A DNA stretch of 64,000 nt from Gnetum montanum. Lineage: Eukaryota; Streptophyta; Gnetopsida; Gnetales; Gnetaceae. Positions 1 through 12,834 of the stretch are shown here, one piece after another (the stretch's first letter is position 1; the number at the start of each line of letters is the position of its first letter). The notes under the pieces are model-generated. The model saw nothing but the letters and a program-made list of their open reading frames with translations, made no database searches and was not told the origin of the DNA. The stretch covers positions 708,519 through 772,518 of the forward strand of contig MNCI01035006.1 in assembly GCA_015680685.1 (NCBI GenBank), written 5' to 3'. Made by a program: the position numbers and the translations under genes.

Positions 1-949
1 GGTCCTTTGGGATCTGAAAATTGCAAAAAATCCCCTAGCATTATGAAGCAAGTGCGAAAAATTGGCTGAGTGTGGACACATATATAAAATTTTTTTTATG
101 TGTCGATGAGGATGCATTGATGCAGCCTAGTGTTGGGAAAGAGTTCAGCAATGAAATTAGAGTCCAAAGCTTGGAAGAGGGCTTGGAATGGATTTGGAGA
201 AGTTATATTGCCAAGGAGTGCAAAAATTGGATATTTCTTGTTGGAAAAAAATGGATTTGAGTATGAAGTGACTAAGGGATGGGAAGTTTAAACACATTGA
301 CCAAGGAGTATGCAAGTGGATCCTCCACATAGTAGGTGCATGCCCTTAATGGTCTTGCATGATTTCATACCTAGGAGTCCACAGGCACCAAGGATGATGA
401 ATAGCCATAGATTGTTAAAAATTGAATCACCATAAGAAATCATTAAAGAATGAAGAAATACCAAAATAGAAACATTGAGCAACCATGATAAGAGGTAGTA
501 AGGTGGTAGATGGTGAGAATGGATGATGAGAGAGAATGGTAATGGAGTCTCACATCCTAATCACATCAAGTTATTTTTGGATTTTATGACTAATATGACT
601 CAATATTATTCCATCCTTAGTTAGAATCAATTCCATCTACTTCTAGTGACTTTGCATAAGCACATTTAGACCATTCGACCCCTAGAGTTCATGAACACTC
701 CCAATGATTACCCACCATTCTAGATAGAGAAGAAAAAAGAAGTAGAAAGTTAAGAGAACCTTAGTTATAGGATGCCTTCATGCATGGGTAACATGTCTTT
801 CAAACCACATAACTAGTGCTTGTAGCCCATTATTTTGTCTAAGAAATATTCTTTGAATTTCCATGTTTTCTCTCTCTCTTTTTCATGGGAATCACACCAT
901 GCAAAGACATTATTTCCTGCTAATGGTTGATGTTAGGAATGATGAGGAA
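1..949. other. Unassigned AT-rich flank
   Basis: I recognise no gene or repeat boundary here. Short open frames exist (for example 72-260 on the plus strand) but match no family I know. If the minus-strand Athila-like element to the right once had a 3' LTR, it should lie here. I could not find a copy resembling the LTR at 6975-7790, so the LTR is either deleted, too diverged to see, or outside the window. Confidence 0.4.
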
Positions 950-1079
950 TTAATGAGATTACTCATAAAACTCTAGATGAGAAAAGGTAAGAAGTCCCCT
1001 TGACACCATACCCTTATCAATTCCACTTTATTTTCTTCAAATTTGAAAGTATTAAGGTCATGGCTTCTTTAAAAGATTT

Positions 1080-1810
1080 TAGTAAGGAAGAACCTTATGT
1101 TTTCAAGACAAGTAAACACCATAGAGTTGAGTGGAATGAGTGTATGATGTGAAATCACTACCTAATATCATGAGAAAACCAATGTCCCATTAATCAATAT
1201 CATAATTCAAAGATGAAATCTAGTTATTAAGTAACCAATTCAACTAATCCTTCCTATACTTACTAATTATGCAGGTTAGTATTTTTGTTATTTCACTATT
1301 TGTGACCTCCTCTTGACCATTGGCTTGGGGGTGGTATGGAGTTGTAAATTTATTTTCAACCCCAAAGTGTTGCATGATATTTCAAAAAGTGACACTGTAA
1401 ATTGTGTCCCATTATCAAAAATTAGTGCTAGTGGCACACCAAGCGTATTTACAACATTTTGTTGTACAAACCGTGTCATCATAGAGGATGAATAATCAAT
1501 GATAGTAGTGACTTGAACCCACTTGGTGTAATAGTTAACAAACATAATTATGTATGCCTTTCAGTTTGACATGGGAATGATTGGCCCCATGAAGTCAATT
1601 CACCAAAGATCAAAAGGCTCCAATGGTTGAATCCATTGTTGGGTCCTTCCATTTGCATGATTATCCCTCCATCTCGTTGGCACTTGTCACATGAATGAAA
1701 GAAGTGATGAGCATCCCTAAAGATCATTGGATAATAATACCTTGTTATAAGGATCTTAATGGTAATCCTCATCCTAGCATAGTGGCCCCCACAAGGACCT
1801 TCATGCACAT
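1080..1810 (-). pseudogene. Integrase remnant (Athila-like)
   Basis: The zinc-binding HHCC part is visible at 1548-1808 (HEGPCGGHYARMRIT, then HSCDKCQRDGG). The catalytic core is at 1288-1545 (VNYYTKWVQ and LIFDNGTQF, the latter holding a core Asp). C-terminal fragments continue to about 1080 (an LVYG-like motif with a frameshift). Integrase inserts the cDNA into the chromosome. The HTTPKP motif after the core is typical of Athila-type integrases. The two long frames are separate, so at least one frameshift or stop splits the domain. Confidence 0.75.
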
Positions 1811-2049
1811 CCTAGAGGACTCAAAGTTGATCTACATTAGGAACACACCATTGTACCAGGTCATTTGCATAACTCTTGTAGAGATTGCATTTGATTTCTT
1901 CTTGTATTTCTATTCCTATGGCATTTCCTATGTGAGTAGGTAGGAGAGGATGTGATCATACTAGTTGGATACTTTGGGAGTTTGGACATCAACAACACCA
2001 ACAAAGAGAATTTTGTTAGGGAATTGATTAGATAATGGTCCCTCATCCT

Positions 2050-3420
2050 CTTTGCTATTCCATATTAACCAAGACAAGTGGTCATTGACCACATTCTTGG
2101 TCCTCTTTCTATTGAATAATCACTAGCTACCATATGACATGGAGGCTCACCATTGGTTTTTTCATCTAGAACCATATAGCACTTTGGTCAATGTGCACAA
2201 AAACGTGGTATCCAAGAACATAATGCCTAAGTTTCTATAAGGCATACAACACTACCATGAACTTCTTTTTAGTGGTGGTGTAGTTCAGTTATGCAGCCAC
2301 AATAATCTTGCTTGCATAGTGGATGTAGTATGGATGTTTCTAATCATCCAACTATGTAGGCATGACTCCTAGAGTGTAAGTAGATGTATCAATCATGATG
2401 TGAAATTCCCTAGACTAGTCTTGTGCTTGTAGAATTAGAGTTTCTATGAGTTTTTTCTTTAATCATTAGAATACATTCTTACATTCCTTGGTCCAAGTAA
2501 ATGGTCCATCCTTCTTAGTGAGTTCCATCGATAGTTTTGTGATTTTCAAGAAGTTTTCAATGAAGCACCTATAGTAACTAGTATGGACAAGGAATGACCT
2601 TACATCTTTCACTATTTCTAACAATATGGTTATTCATTGGATGACTTGTACTTTCTCTAGGTTCACCTAAATCCCTTTTTGAAAAATCTTGTGCCCTAAG
2701 ACAATGCCCTCTTGGACCATTAGATGGATCTTATACTAATTGAGCCTCAAATATGTCTCTGCACATCTTTGAAGAACTTACTCAAGGTGGTCCAAGACCT
2801 ACTCAAAGGCATCCCCATAGGTAGAGAAGTTATCCATGAAGACTTCTACCCTACTACCAATTTGTTATTGAAAGATGCTAAGGATTAATTGTTGGAAAGT
2901 GACAGGAACATTGCACAGGCCAAAGAACATTATCCTGTATGTAAAAGTCCCCCAAGGTTTTATGAATGTAGTCTTGGCTTGATCTTCCAGTGCGATTTAG
3001 ATTTGGTTATAGCCACTATAACCATATAGAAAGTTGTAGTAATAATTCTCTGCAACAGTGTCCAACACTTGGTCCACAAATGACAATAGAAAATGATCCT
3101 TTTAGATTGCCATATTTAATAACTAGAAGTCTATATAGACTTTCCATTTATCTTCCTTCTTTGGAACAATAACAAGTTGGCTAATCTACTTAGTATCTAC
3201 AATTGGATAGATGAACCCTACTTTAAGGAGTTGCTCAATCTCCTCCTTGATAATTTACTTAAGTTTTGGATTCAATCATCTTTGTAGTTACCTTCTTGTC
3301 TTGATGGAGGAGTCTATGTGGATTTGATGCTAGCATATATGAGGATCTATCCCTACTAGCTCATGAGATGATCAAGAAAAGGCTATTGGTCATTTGTTCA
3401 CCACTTTTAACAATTCCTTT
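2050..3420 (-). pseudogene. Reverse transcriptase and RNase H remnant (Athila-like)
   Basis: Frame-shifting translation of the minus strand gives, in order, KEGRWKVYIDF near 3170, YGYSGYNQIQIALEDQAKTTF near 3000, and VEVFMDNFSTYG near 2840. The last is the YxDD catalytic box with the second Asp changed to Asn. RNase H follows (YYIHYASKI and LRHYVLGYHVFVHIDQ, about 2320-2200). All align with the copy at 17990-19330. The product would copy element RNA into DNA inside virus-like particles. Many stops and the altered catalytic residue make it inactive. Confidence 0.75.
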
Positions 3421-3569
3421 TTCTTTGTAGGAGTAAGTGTGACATTGATAATCACCAACTTACCATTCGTAAAAAATTCATATTTCATGTCTGCCAATAG
3501 AGCCTTTAACTCAAGGGGCTCTTGCTTGAAAGTATCATGGATCTTCAAGTCTCCCCAATCTATTTCACT

Positions 3570-4055
3570 TTATGCATTGGAGAGCTGGTGATGGAGTTGT
3601 TTCAATTTATTCATGCCCTCAACATAAAAGCTAGTAAGGATCTCAGCTGGTTCCATGCACATTGTTGATTCAAATCCACTATCTATTATTAGGCATCGAG
3701 TACCTTCTTTTTTAGTGGCTACTGCATATAAGTATCTTTGAATTTTTACAGTTTCACATTGATTGCATGCTTGAAGTGATGTGCCTTTAATGGTGAATAG
3801 TCTTTGCATGCAATGGCATCCTGTGTCACTATACATAATGCATGGAACTCTCTTCTTCTCCACTTTTTCAAATTTATTTTTCTTGGAAGTCTCTAAGAAA
3901 AGGTTTTGAATCCCCATTCCCATATCAATGGTGCTCAACCATGCCATTACCATGATGATAGGGAAGTCATCCTTGTAGTTATTAACATGGATCACTAGGA
4001 AATTGACAAGATAGGACCATCCACAAATGGTATTTATGATGTCCACTAATCCCAA
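3570..4055 (-). pseudogene. Aspartic protease region remnant (Athila-like)
   Basis: This is a 161-codon open stretch whose opening residues (GLVDIINTICGWSYLVNFL) correspond to LVEDIVTTICGWSYLSDFL in the plus-strand element at 17.27 kb. A following AWLSTIDM / AWLSKIDA pair supports this. It is the C-terminal half of the retroviral-type protease and the linker to RT. The catalytic D[ST]G would lie further upstream (about 4130-4180) and is not clearly preserved. It would cleave the Gag-Pol polyprotein. Low stop density here is probably chance. Confidence 0.65.
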
Positions 4056-4280
4056 AGGAATAGTGATGGATTGTTATGCCAATTCCAATTTGATGTTTCT
4101 CTTTTTTAGGAGAGGTATGTTGAAAGAGTTGTACATCTCTTGAGAAATTAAGTTAACTTTAGAACCTAAAGAAAAAAAACCTTGCATGATTTATTTTTGG
4201 TGATCTAAAGTGTGAAGATGACAAGCCTGAGACATAGTCAACATGACAATATGAAGTTAGGGAGGGTCTTGGTTTGAAGG

Positions 4281-6700
4281 CTACTCGATATGAAATTCAG
4301 AGGTAGAAGTAGCAAGGTTGGTAGCCATAGGTGTTTGACTAGGATTCGTGGGGTTTCTGGTCTTGAAGAATGGCCTCTTACTAGGCTCGAATTCAAGACC
4401 ACTTGGCTGAGGAATTGGTTGTAAATTCACTATCCTCATGACATTTCTTTGTTGTGGCTGGGTAGGTATTTCACCTTGCATAGATGGAGTAAGTGGTAAA
4501 GGTGCTGTTGATTGCAATGTAGAAGTGGATGAGTATTGAGGAGGATAGAATGAACACAAAGAATCCTCCCTTGGAGAATATGCTTTGTAGTTTTCTAGAG
4601 GGTAGTAGTGGTATGGGAAGGAAGAATGACTAGAGGATACTAGCTATTGAACATTGTAGCCATAGGGATTTGGTTGAAAGTAAGAATACTACTACCTTGA
4701 TGATGAAACCCACATGACTGTGGGTGTTGCCATTGCTAAGGTTGAGGCGATGCACCACTCAGATAGTAGGCTTGTTGGTGGAATTGCTACCAATAGTTAC
4801 CTTGTGGGTAAGACAACCTCTTGGGTGCTTGCTACTTTGCCAATCTAGAATTCAAAGCATACATCCTAGATTGTTGTAGGTGTGACAACATTAGACAACA
4901 TCTATTAGGATGTTTGTATTGGAAAATTTTACAACCGTCATCATGAGTTTTAGAATCTACAAGCTCCTCTACTGCTACAGATTTATCATTATTTTTGTGA
5001 TATCCCTATTTAGTATCATTTTTCTTCCTTCTTTTATGATCACTACCTACTTGGTCTCTACGTTCTTTTCAAATATTCAGAGTGGTTTGGAACTTTTCAT
5101 CCAAGGAGTTCCACATTGTGTCTACTTTAGCTAATATTTTAGTAATAGATTTCTATATTGGCAAGGTTTTCCTTTGCACCACTTCATCAAGTGATGCCTC
5201 CTCCTCATTGTCACAGAAATGGAACTTCCTCTTATGAATGGAGGGATGTCTATTATATTCATATGTAATTTCTTGCTTCTTTAGTTCACCTTTCTCTTTG
5301 GCCACTTGTTTGATGAGCCTTTACATATAATGGGATTTTAGCTTAGAAAGTCTCCCTTGGGCATAGATATCAAGAGTTCTCTTCATTTCAGTCTTGACCC
5401 CATCTATGATATGACATAGCTGATCCTCTTGGGAGTATTCATAGCATAGGCATTGATGTAAATGGGAATAGTACCTACCTAGCATTGCATCCAAGGACTC
5501 ATGATTATCTTGTTTCTAGCCTTTGATTTGCCTCCACAAATTGGACACTCTAAAGTACATTTGATACTTATCATTGAACAACTTTAGCATCATAATCCAT
5601 TGGTGGATAGATTCCAATTCTAAGGATTGGTAATAGCTTTCAACTTCTTTTATAAGTATCTTGTAGAATAGTTTTAGCTTTTTTCATTCATTCTCAATAT
5701 TTTACAAAGCACATGAAAGAATTTCAAATGATTTTGTGGATTTGAGTTATATCCCCCTCAAATCTAGGGATATTATTCATATATAGCCTTTTGATGTGGC
5801 TATTTTTCAAGTGCTTGGTTGAGATTCTAACAACATCTAAAATATTCAACATATTCTTGGTAGCTAGCAAAGGCTCATCATAGTCATAATAGTCTCAGTG
5901 TCCCTTTTCATAGCCATGATGCCTATGATTAGTCCTATTATGCCTTCTCTCTTCATGATGCTCCTTCCCTTGTTGTTGTTATTATCCCTATTCTCTATTA
6001 TACGAATGGGATTTGCAATCATCCCTATCCCACCTTTAATCTTCATTCTGATTTCTATTATTCTGTCTTTATCTTGGTCCTTGCTTTCGCTATTAGAGTT
6101 GGAGGAGGAAGACGATGAGGAAGATGATGAGAGTGAAGAAAAAGAAGAATTAGCACTAGAATAGTATTTTTGGGATTTCCTTTTAATCCCTACCCCACTC
6201 CTTATGTTTTAATTTTTCCTTGTGCTTGTCATTATTCTTGCTCTTGGAAGAATGGCTATGGCTACCATCTTTTGAGGGTCCCTAGTCTTAAGAACTAATC
6301 TTCCCCTCACCAAAGTTGTCCATAGTTAATTACAAAATTCTGTTAAGGGTCCCCCTATCAAAGAAAGGGGGAGATTCTATGTATTGGAAGGCACCTGAAA
6401 AACATTCCTTACCATCCTTTTGTTATTGCAAGAATAAATGGGTAGGGAACCTTTTGCCTTTTGAAGCCTCATATCATGCTTCCATTTGTCGATCCTTTTT
6501 CTATTGGGCATCGATGGGATGATAATCCCTATCGAGATGGTCTTGGACTTCACATTTTACATTAAGTCCAATGATGCCCAACCGGTTTAGATTATTTAGC
6601 AACATTGCATGAATAGATTGGTTGAGAGGCAACATGATGTTGCTTTCCATATCCCTCAATGACAGTTACTTGTTTTGATGCAGGATGAAGGAGAAATTTG
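4281..6700 (-). pseudogene. gag remnant (Athila-like)
   Basis: The minus strand holds broken gag frames. Fragments near 5780-5700 read like the capsid start (NNIPRFEG), which corresponds to NNIPCFERGY in the element at 25685-30983. At about 4900-4840 the segment HPNRCCLMLSHLQQS matches HPKGCCPIISHLQES of the same relative, a Cys/His-rich stretch that may act in RNA binding. The C-terminal part at 4281-4559 is Pro/Gln-rich and ends with the KRPFF-type motif seen in the relatives (RRPFF at 27.6 kb). It would form the capsid shell. Stops and frameshifts occur throughout. Confidence 0.65.
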
Positions 6701-6955
6701 AAGTGTAAGGATCTAGATGGGTGTAAACAACATGAAATTATTGGGGCAGCTGTGTCTTTGGGACCTCATATCCTTGGTTAGTTGCACCAGTAGGTGGTGG
6801 ATACTTGTCCTTGTGAGAATAAGCATATTGGTTATTGTTGAAAAATAACAATATGCTTTTTCTTATGTTCTTAATGAATTGTTGTTTAATGGTCTTTACA
6901 ACGTCTTTGTATGATTCACTAACTTTTCCTACTTAGCACACTTAGCTATACTAAG

Positions 6956-6973
6956 TCCCCAGCAATGATGCCA
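6956..6973 (-). other. Primer-binding site, tRNA-Asp type
   Basis: The minus strand reads TGGCATCATTGCTGGGGA, one base after the LTR end. The complement of a plant tRNA-Asp 3' end is TGGCGCCGTTGCCGGGGA. The four differences are all transitions, as expected from deamination decay. Athila-type elements commonly use this primer. Confidence 0.7.
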
Positions 6974-6974
6974 A

Positions 6975-7790
6975 TGATGAGTAGCAAGTAGTCCCTCTAC
7001 CCAACCATATGAATCACAAGTGTGCACTAGCAATCTAGTCAAATTCCATGGTCTTAGCACCTAAGTGTGCTTATAGACAAAGATGTTGACTTGGGGAGTT
7101 ATGATCATTGTCTTCTTAGCTCTCACTTGTGTAAGATTATTTGTATGGTTAAGTGTGAGGCAAAGCATATTATATTTATTTATATTTTATATTTTTATTT
7201 ATTTAATCCTCAGTGTGAAGTAAAGATAATTAATTAAGTAATTAACTACTTTAACTACTTAAGGGTTCTTAAGCTAACTAGCCTAACATAAGAATTTCAT
7301 GTCACTTTCTATACACATCCTAAACTAGTATCAATGCTATTGGATTACCAAGTGTCTATTGCTAAGCATACCAAATAGGCATTACTGGGATTACTAAGCA
7401 TTAAATGTTATGTTTGAAGTAGTTGTAATTATGTGTTTATTATCAAAGGCATTAATTAAGTAAAGAAAAGAATGTAAAATGCATTAATGATAAAGTACAT
7501 GAAATAAACATTGATTTATTCCAAGTGCTGCAAGGAGTACTAAGAATCTTGTTTGTATTTTTGGTCACATCAATGTGTTTAGGTGTAATGATGCTTGAAT
7601 AAGGATTTGTACAATTACATGAAGTCCTACTGTAGGCACTCAAAAAATATTCAAACTCTAGTGAAATAAAATTCTAAGAACTTGCAAGTAGTGGGTCTAG
7701 GGATCTTGCAAGTATGTTATATGTTGCAAATTTCATTCTTATTCTTGGAGTTTCTCTTGGGTCATTTCTCCTTATGGGCATCATACACCT
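6975..7790 (-). repeat. 5' LTR of the minus-strand Athila-like element
   Basis: On the plus strand it opens with TGATGAGTAGCAAG, the same terminus as the LTRs starting at 25685 and 30173 (TGATGAGTGG). Collinear similarity continues through blocks such as TATACACATCCTAAAC near 7310 and the TAGGCACTC block near 7635. The distal part (U3 side) diverges, so the right boundary is a guess based on the roughly 0.82-kb length of its relatives. No GATATCGC palindromes are visible in this copy. Confidence 0.65.
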
Positions 7791-10559
7791 TGTTGGAACA
7801 AGATTATGATTCTCCATGATGTTTGATGTCTACTTCAAATTTCTAGATGCTTGTTGAATTGGTATACATCTTCTTGATCATTTTGGTTTACCAATTGATT
7901 AATTTGTTAGATTGATAATAATTAGCTACATTTCTTAGATTATTGACAACCTTCCTATCCTCCTTAGGATATTGTCTTTGATAATGTGAATAATGACATA
8001 ATAGGGCTTAGTGACCTAAGACTATCTATTTTCATGAGCAAAACATCTATTCATAAGACCCAAGATGGCCAAGAGGTTAGATTTATTAGTTGCAATAATT
8101 AAATTATTAGGCATCATTAGTCAATCTAAGTTATGACCTCTTAAGACATGGTTTAAGATATCATCTAATTATTGGATACGTAGATGATTAACTTGACCTT
8201 ACCATTAAGTTCAAAATGCTGAAAAATGTTTAAAATGACTATTCATATCTTAGAAATAGACATTGTATTCTCGAGTTATGCTAAAATGAGTTTTTGAGGG
8301 TCTTGAGGCATCATGTTGGGCAAGGATTAAAAAATAATTTTTGAAGCTATGTAGAGTATATATGACTTTTCCATTACATTTGGATGGTTCAAATTTGTTG
8401 GAAATGACTCTACATTCATTAAGAAATGATCATTGAAAAAGTTATGGCTTTTGAAGTTCAAAAGTTTAGGCATGAAATTTAAGACTTTCCAAGAGCTTCT
8501 AAAGAGATTATCCATCCCAGAACTATTTCAAGATGAATGCGCTGAATCACAAAATTTTTATCTCACTTGCTACCAAACCATCAATTTGTTAAATTTTCCA
8601 CATTTTTTGTATTTGAAAATTTTCATCTTGTTTTGTCATCTTTTTTTGAAATTCCTATCAATGGATGGAAAAAGTTTAAATTTTCCATTCATTAAAAAAA
8701 AATTTCACATCTCCAAAATTGTTGTAGGAGGTAGGATTTTTTGGTATCATTGGCAACCATTAGTTACCAAGGGAGGTAGCATGTTGTGGTATTACTAGTG
8801 ATCAAGGAAAGTTGCATACCATGACACTACCAATGGCTGACAAAAATAGGATGTTGCGGCACTGATAGTACTCGTAGCTGTAATGGATTTCTAAAAATAT
8901 TGATGGATATTTTAGTGCATGCAGTAGAGAAGGCACATGTGGAGGCAAATACAAGAGTGATGATGATGATAGCAATGGTGGAAGACAATAGTGGAAAATG
9001 CACAAAGGGGTATTGATGGCATGTGACTACTTTGAAGGGATGGTGCATGAGGGGTAGTAGAGTGAGAAGTAGAAGGGAAGCCATGGGTAGCAGCATATAA
9101 CAATGGCAATTGGGTATTGTTAGTAAGCTATGCATCAAATGAATTTGACTCTTGGAAGTGAGGAATCGAGAATTCGTCATTCAATTCACATTTGGGTATG
9201 CAAGCATATGCAAAGATTGGGGACAAGTTCACAGGTGGGGATGTGAATTACAAAATAATAAAATATTTAAATCAAATATTTTTATTTTTTTTCACATTTT
9301 ACTACTATTAAATTATTATTTTTAATTTAAATTAAATTAAAAGTTTCTAGAGAGAATCTTATGCACTTCTGTTCATGCTCCCACTTCTAAAACGTACAAT
9401 CTGTAAAATTTTTATGTGTTTTGTGAATCTTTGGCACATGGGTAGTAAGCAAAACATGATCTAGAAGGTTGAGGTCCTATTGTGAAACAATTCAATTGAG
9501 CAATGCTATAGCCTAGTCAAATTGCATGACTGGACCTTATGACCCTATGACATAGTGGTGTGGCTAGCTAGTGCCATGACCATGCCAGTTGTAAAGCAAA
9601 GTAGTCAGGTTGTACACTGTTGTCATACTAGAACATAGTTGGCCAACACCATAGCCAATCACAATAGCTAGGCCCTAATGCTTATCCATAAGCCTAGAGC
9701 TTATAGCTAAAGCACAAAAGTTTTTTCATAATTCTCTATCTATATATACATATAAGTACATACACATAGACAACTGAGGCAATTTAGCTTGGTTGCTATC
9801 TAGTTGGGGTTTAAGACTTAGATTTCCCAAGTTGTAGCTCATGGTTTTGATTCTTGGCCATAGTTTTTAACATTAAGTTTTATTTTTCAACTTATTATTA
9901 TTAGTTTATCTAACCATACCTAGGTGGTTGACATGGTTATTCGACACCTAGATGATGGGGTATGAGTTTGGTTTGGGTAAGGGGAGATTATGGGTTTGAT
10001 TCTTGATTGTAAGATTTTTGCATTTTTTTTATTTTATAAAATTTATTTTATATTAATTAATTATTTTTTAAAGCATGAATAGCAAGAAAATGTGAATGGC
10101 AATATCTCCCAAACTATAAGTCTAATCAGGATGAAATTTGTACTATTGGAATCATCTCGAAAAATACTACATATTGGGCATGTTTAAGGGTCCAAAAACT
10201 AAGATATTTACAAGATTTAAAAGGATCAAGAGCCTATTTTACTACATTGACATTACTAGATTAACTTATTGGTAACATTTGAACTTCTAAGTGACTTGGA
10301 TTTAATTATAAATCATATAATGAGTCTTGGATAAAAATGTAATAGATACATCTTAGAATGTCATTGGTATGATATAGGTCTATCTTCTCGCATCATGGCT
10401 ATACCCTGGGAAGAAATGAAGGAGCAAAGTAAGATAAAATTACCTACTAAATATTAGTTTTTCTATGAATTTCATGGTAATCACCCATACTAGTTATGTA
10501 GGGATAAGATAATCCAATGGCTAGGTTGACCTCAAACTTACTAATACATAGGTCTTAGA
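7791..10559. other. Unassigned AT-rich region
   Basis: I see no recognisable protein domain or paired LTR. A 121-codon plus-strand open frame (8433-8798) is Phe/Leu/Lys-rich and matches nothing I know. Minus-strand frames at 8827-9180 are low-complexity Ser/His/Leu translations of a GGTAG/ATGGTGG-rich stretch. A dinucleotide-rich TATATATACATATA segment lies near 9741-9760. The 9480-9720 segment has repeated TAGCCTAG/CTAGTGCC-like words and could be part of an unrecognised LTR. Evidence is too thin for a call. Confidence 0.4.
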
Positions 10560-11235
10560 TTAGGTGTTTAGTAACAATAAGTTCCAAGCAAGACATGATC
10601 CACTTTGACCATGGTTACTTGCCTTTTAGGAGGAACTTAAAAGTGACCTTAATTAATTAACATTATAATTATACTACAAGATGGGTAAGAGTTACCTGAA
10701 CTAGTGTATCCTTGTCTTATTAAGATTTCTTTTGTAATTGATGTATCTTGTTAAGCCATAATTAGATCTCTTGGTCTCTAATAGTCATAAAATTCACCAT
10801 GAGGGAATCTTGTTGGTTAATGGGATCCATCTTGGACATGATGTACACTTGTGGTTCTCTTGTAGATGTATGATCCTAACTTAGTTATTCAAAAAAATCA
10901 TTGGAAGGGTATCTTTTAGCTTAAATGGATCATCTTAGATATAAGACATATCTAGTGGTGATTCATGGCTCTCCCTAGCTTCTAGATCCATTTTTCATAA
11001 TTGGATTATAGTTGGTTCTTGGTTCTGATTGGTACTTGAATCATGGTTTGATCCAATACCAAATGTGACATCTCATCTCCAAATGTCGTACCAAATGTCA
11101 AATATACATTACATTTGACATTATGCATAAAGAAGATAATGTGGCAAAAATCAAATATGTGTAACATTTGATATTATGTGTAAATAAAATAATAGAGAAA
11201 ATGCAAAAAGAAAAATAAAAGGAATGCTTTATTAA
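10560..11235 (-). mobile_element. Remnant of the initiator-Met-primed element family (5' LTR end and leader), minus strand
   Basis: The LTR side begins at 11064 (plus strand TGTGACATCTC) and resembles the solo LTR at 58045 for about 170 bases, including ATACATTA..TTTGACATTATGCATAAA. To its left, the minus strand reads TGGTATTGGATCAAACCATGA, matching the primer site and leader at 35574 (TGGTATCAGAACAAACCATGA). Further agreement occurs at AACTCTTACCCATCTT (about 10695 here, 35874 there). It is therefore a truncated copy of the family of the CCR4-carrying element. The LTR is broken off at about 11235. Confidence 0.65.
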
Positions 11236-11869
11236 TGTGACAAACATAAAATAACTTTCTAATGATGACATCAAAAGTTAGTATTCCCAACATTCTTAAA
11301 GGCTACTAAAAATTCCTTGAATAATTTGTAAGACATAAGAAAAAATTCCTTAAGGATACATGAACTATAAGAAGAAAATAAAATTTCAACTTTATATCCA
11401 ATCTTGAAATCATGTACGAATAAGAGAAAGTTCCAAAAGATGATAACTAGTGAAAGTTTGAAGACATGAATAAGGATCCCTACATCAAGAAATATATGAC
11501 TAATATTTTTTTCACTAAGGATAAATTTCTATGATTTAGCATTTGGTTTATGTCTAATGCATACATTAGCTCTAATTCCCACTTTATATTTACATGGAAT
11601 GACTACTAATCAAGATTATATCATCCAAACTTAAGTCATTAATTTCATGTGCTAAACAAAATAATCTTGAGGTATAATTGACTAATTGAAATCATAACTT
11701 CTAATAAAACATATATTACTCAAGTCACTTATAATAAGATCACAAGATTAATAGTAGTAAAATTTACTATTATATATGATGAATTTAATCATAAGGTTTA
11801 TACAATTAAGTCAAAATAACATGGAATGACCATTTACAAACAATGAAGCTATGTATGAGGTTGGGATTT
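11236..11869. other. AT-rich region without recognised content
   Basis: No domain, LTR pair or RNA gene is apparent. It lies between the truncated LTR and a gypsy integrase remnant, and is probably decayed retroelement sequence. Confidence 0.35.
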
Positions 11870-12640
11870 ATTGGGTTTATAAAATGGTATAAAGACCTAC
11901 TCTAAATAGGTCTAAAATTAATATGAACTCTTCTCTTGGATAGGATGGCTTATCAAGATCAATATACTTAGGAGAAGGGATTCTACCATAACAAACTTTT
12001 AAATGCGGATTGTTAACTTTCATTACTTCATGGGTTCTTAGATGTTTAAGATTTAAAGACTCATTATAAAAATCTTTAAGCATCTTAAAAGGCCCTTTTC
12101 AAAATGACACTAATTTTCTATAAAAGTTTTTAAATCACATGTTTAAAGGAAAAACTAAATCACTAGGTGAAAAATATTTATGTATTGATTTCTTATCATG
12201 TCACATCTTCATTTTCTTCTTTCCTAAGAATTGTCTATCTAAAGAAATCCATTCTCATCCAATTTTTTAAACATCATTAAATAACCAAATAAGTAAGCAT
12301 GAGAGTTCAAATGTAATTTTATTTACATATGAAAGAATTTATTTTTCATAGTATCATGAGGCAAATAATTGTTGCTAAAAACTAACTCATATGATGTAAA
12401 TCCCAAAGATATATTTTTCCTAATGGCCCACAAAGCATCCAGTAAATGAAAGTACCAATCTTTCCTATCACTATTCAATACCTTTTGTAAAACATTTTTT
12501 TTATTTTTTATTCATGTTCTCAACAAAACCATTAATTTGGAGATGATAATATGTAGTTATGTTATGAATTATCCCCAAATTTTAAGTCAATTTAGAAATA
12601 ATAGAGTTCCTAATATATGTATGATGATAAGTATGTAAGG
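11870..12640 (-). pseudogene. Ty3/gypsy integrase C-terminal remnant
   Basis: Translating the minus strand from about 12600 gives YYHLQINGFVENMNKK, a decayed form of the gypsy integrase YHPQxNGQVExxN motif that carries the catalytic Glu. WYFHLLDALWAIRKNISLGF follows, matching the conserved W..L..ALWAYRT block, and then TSYELVF. The 68-codon open stretch at 11877-12083 probably lies near the end of pol. Which gypsy clade it belongs to is unclear. Stops and indels make it non-functional. Confidence 0.55.
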
Positions 12641-12834
12641 ATGTCCAAATAATTCTTAAAACTCATGCTCTACAATATAAATTCTTGATTATATAGAGTT
12701 CTCATACTTAATTTATACCTATTTTAATATTCTCATGTAATATCATTGATCAAAAATATTAGTATACTTATTGCAATATCATAGTATAAATTAGGCAATA
12801 TAAATTCTTAAGTCTCATGCTCTACAATATCATT

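Larger units (their letters stand above)
950..7790 (-). mobile_element. Degenerate Athila-like Ty3/gypsy retrotransposon, minus strand
   Basis: Reading the minus strand from right to left gives a 5' LTR (6975 to about 7790), a tRNA-Asp-type primer site, gag, protease, reverse transcriptase, RNase H and integrase. This is the Ty3/gypsy order. Every domain also aligns with the plus-strand element at 13938-19810, and the shared protease phrase TTICGWSYL-like makes them one family. The integrase C-terminal part fades at about 950-1150 and no 3' LTR is visible. Numerous stops and frameshifts break all domains, so it is an old, dead copy. The outer limits are approximate. Confidence 0.8.

Noticed and set aside
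5898-6164. 88-codon plus-strand frame with hydrophobic start and acidic end, resembling a small membrane protein
   Set aside because: It lies antisense to the Athila-like gag. The Asp/Glu run is the complement of a Ser/Ser-rich gag stretch, also seen as Ser repeats near 29.33 kb in the relative.
6975-7790. A GATATCGC palindrome array in the LTR of the first Athila-like element
   Set aside because: No such units were found here. Either this copy lost them or it belongs to a subfamily without them.
8433-8798. 121-codon open frame as a possible gene
   Set aside because: No recognised domain, AT-driven composition, no promoter or neighbouring exon signals. It is within chance length for such AT-rich DNA.
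8827-9180. 117-codon minus-strand frame rich in Ser, His and Leu
   Set aside because: Two other minus-strand frames overlap it, and the composition simply reflects a GGTAG/ATGGTGG-rich stretch.
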